Source: Methanoregula sp.
GTDB taxonomy: Archaea > Halobacteriota > Methanomicrobia > Methanomicrobiales > Methanospirillaceae
DNA length: 23,532 nucleotides
Assembly: GCA_003157895.1 (NCBI GenBank)
Contig: PMKW01000053.1
Span: 5,095-28,626, forward strand
Direction: 5' to 3'
Both the position numbers and the translations under genes were made by a program. Positions 22,111 through 23,532 of the stretch are shown one piece after another. Below the pieces are notes generated by a model. It ran no database searches, was not told where the DNA came from, and saw only the letters and a list, made by a program, of their open reading frames with translations. Within the stretch, counting starts at the first letter, position 1. The number at the start of each line of letters is the position of its first letter.

Positions 22111-23532
22111 ATGGCAGATGGGGTACGGGTCCTCTGTGTCGATGATGAACCCGGGCTGCTCGAGCTGGTCAGGATATTCCTGGAAGAGAGCGGGGAGTTC
22201 ACGGTAGATACCGTCCGTTCTGCCCCTGAAGCGCTCGCCCTCCTCAGGAGCAGGACCTACGATGCCATTGTCTCTGACTTCCGGATGCCGGACATGGCCG
22301 GTATTGATTTTTTAAAGAGCGTAAGGGCTTTTGATAAAACAACCCCCTTTATTTTTTTTACCGGCCGGGGCAGCGAAGAGGTTGTGATCGATGCGATCAA
22401 CAACGGGGCCGATTTCTATCTCCGGAAAGGCGACAGGCCGGAGGCCCGGTTTGCTGAGCTGAAGCAGGGGATCCGGCAGGTTGTCCAGCAGAGAAAAACC
22501 CGTATGGCCCCTGCCGGGCAGGAGCAGCGCTCCTGCGATCTTCAGAATGCAGGTGACCTGACTTCTGCCAGGGAAGAGCTCCCCCCGGATTCTGAGGAAC
22601 TGAGTAAAAAGATGGAGATGTACCCGGAGAGCGGGATGATGTTCCGGACCCTTGTCGAGCTCTCCCTCGAGGGTATCTTTATTACCGACTTTACGGGGAA
22701 GCTGCTTTTTGCCAACCGGGCGGCAGCCCTGATCGTTGAGGCTCCGGATTACTTAGCGATGATTGGCAAAAAGAACGTGATGGACTTTGTTGATAAGGAA
22801 TCACAGGCAGCCGTGCTCCTGGATTTCGCTAAAGTCCGGATGGGAATCGACGCATACCTCGTCCATTATAAACTCGTGACCGCAACGAAACGGGAGGTCT
22901 GGGTCGAGTTGATCGGCAAGAAGATCCCGTTTGGCGACTCTTCCGCTATCCTGATCTCCATGCGGGATGTTACGGAGCGAAAACGGGCTGAGGAGTCTGT
23001 CCGGGAATCGGAAAATAAATTTGCCACTGTCTTCCGGAGCAGCCCGGTTGCATTGACGCTCGTATCCGCAACAGACGGGATATTCATTGATGTCAATGAC
23101 ACCTATGTGAGAAGCACCGGGTATTCCCGCGATGAAGTGATTGGCAGAACGGCGGAAGAACTGGGGATCTTTGCCGATAAGAATGAGTATGAGCATTTCG
23201 TCTCCTCTGTCCGAAGACTCCGGGGGGTGAAGGGGATTGAACAGAAGTGCCGGGTAAAATCCGGGGAGGTCCGGACCTGCAGTTTCTCCTCCGCCATCAT
23301 CCTGATGGGAAATGCGCCCTACATCCTCTCTTCGATAGAGGATGTGACGGAACGCAAATCTGCCGTAATCGCGCTCAAAGAGAGCGAGGAGAAGTTCCGC
23401 TCGCTGGTCGAGACATCGCCGGATATCATCTGGGAGACCGACCCGCAGGGGATTTTCCGGTACGTCAGTCCCCGGGTCCAGGCGGTCATGGGGTATACGC
23501 CGGAAGAAATCATCGGAAGATCGATAACCGAT
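22111..23532 (+). CDS. Response-regulator receiver fused to at least three PAS domains, 3' truncated
   Basis: The frame is open for 474 codons and runs off the window. Residues 5-115 are a CheY-like receiver with the acidic pair at Asp11-Asp12, the phosphorylation site Asp56 (VSDFRMPDM), Thr84 (FFTGRG) and Lys106 (FYLRKGD), so it should be phosphorylated. A linker of about 40 residues follows. PAS domains begin near 157 (LEGIFITDFTGKLLFANRAA), 291 (SSPVALTLV...FIDVNDTYV) and 424 (SPDIIWETDPQGIFRYVSP, cut). The first two end in DVTERK. In methanogens such proteins usually end in a histidine kinase core, which would lie beyond the window. No signal peptide or membrane helix is seen, so it is predicted to be a cytoplasmic sensor. 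The ATG is the first suitable start; MADGVRVLCVDDEP is a normal receiver opening. Confidence 0.88.
   Translation, partial: MADGVRVLCVDDEPGLLELVRIFLEESGEFTVDTVRSAPEALALLRSRTYDAIVSDFRMPDMAGIDFLKSVRAFDKTTPFIFFTGRGSEEVVIDAINNGADFYLRKGDRPEARFAELKQGIRQVVQQRKTRMAPAGQEQRSCDLQNAGDLTSAREELPPDSEELSKKMEMYPESGMMFRTLVELSLEGIFITDFTGKLLFANRAAALIVEAPDYLAMIGKKNVMDFVDKESQAAVLLDFAKVRMGIDAYLVHYKLVTATKREVWVELIGKKIPFGDSSAILISMRDVTERKRAEESVRESENKFATVFRSSPVALTLVSATDGIFIDVNDTYVRSTGYSRDEVIGRTAEELGIFADKNEYEHFVSSVRRLRGVKGIEQKCRVKSGEVRTCSFSSAIILMGNAPYILSSIEDVTERKSAVIALKESEEKFRSLVETSPDIIWETDPQGIFRYVSPRVQAVMGYTPEEIIGRSITD

Overview
The window looks like a euryarchaeal chromosome, most likely a methanogen of the order Methanomicrobiales (Methanoregula-like); this placement is inferred from gene content. 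Supporting signs are archaeal-type PheS/PheT, TrpRS and a duplicated-repeat tRNA splicing endonuclease, an OGG1-like glycosylase, an archaeosortase A, AT-rich TATA boxes about 22-28 nt before start codons (leaderless or short-leader genes), GGTG/GGAGG ribosome sites inside operons, and a receiver protein with several PAS domains. I saw no insertion sequence, tRNA, rRNA or CRISPR array.

Layout. 1-669: 3' part of an OGG1-like DNA glycosylase. 670-1178: gene-free stretch between convergent genes, packed with short perfect inverted repeats. 1179-2405 (-): S-adenosylhomocysteine hydrolase type protein. 2552-3358 (+): hisF, whose 3' end overlaps pheT by 32 nt tail to tail. 3327-8675 (-): one tight operon for tRNA maturation and charging, transcribed endA-trpS-pheS-pheT. 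8983-16233 (+): six co-directional genes with near-zero spacing: NrdG-like radical SAM protein, DUF1257 (Ycf35 type), Ycf46-type AAA+ ATPase, 15-repeat WD40 protein, Hsp70-like protein, DUF2997. 16286-17128 (-): endonuclease IV. 17298-18836 (-): acyl/oxalyl-CoA-ligase-like AMP-forming enzyme. 19000-19236 (-): small single-span membrane protein. 19464-19910 (+): secreted Cys-rich protein with a C-terminal membrane anchor. 20066-20209 (+): leaderless 47-aa zinc ribbon. 20324-21130 (+): archaeosortase A. 21234-21449 (+): 71-aa charged protein. 21450-22110: gene-free, with two TATA-like elements and a possible structured RNA. 22111-23532 (+): receiver-PAS-PAS-PAS protein, cut by the window end.

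The most interesting part is the 8983-16233 operon. DUF1257, DUF2997, a Ycf46-like AAA+ ATPase and a small Fe-S/radical SAM protein are families I recall as frequent neighbours in bacteria, with Ycf35 and Ycf46 also in algal plastids, but without an agreed function. Here the set is in an archaeon and carries two large extra proteins, a WD40 scaffold and an Hsp70-like protein with a degenerate phosphate-2 loop, between the ATPase and DUF2997. This suggests a multi-protein remodelling or chaperone machine with a radical SAM activase. Its promoter shares a composite element with the hisF promoter.

Functions of recognised families are established knowledge. Operon membership, promoters and starts are inferred from spacing and motifs read by eye. 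No alignment, folding or database search was run.
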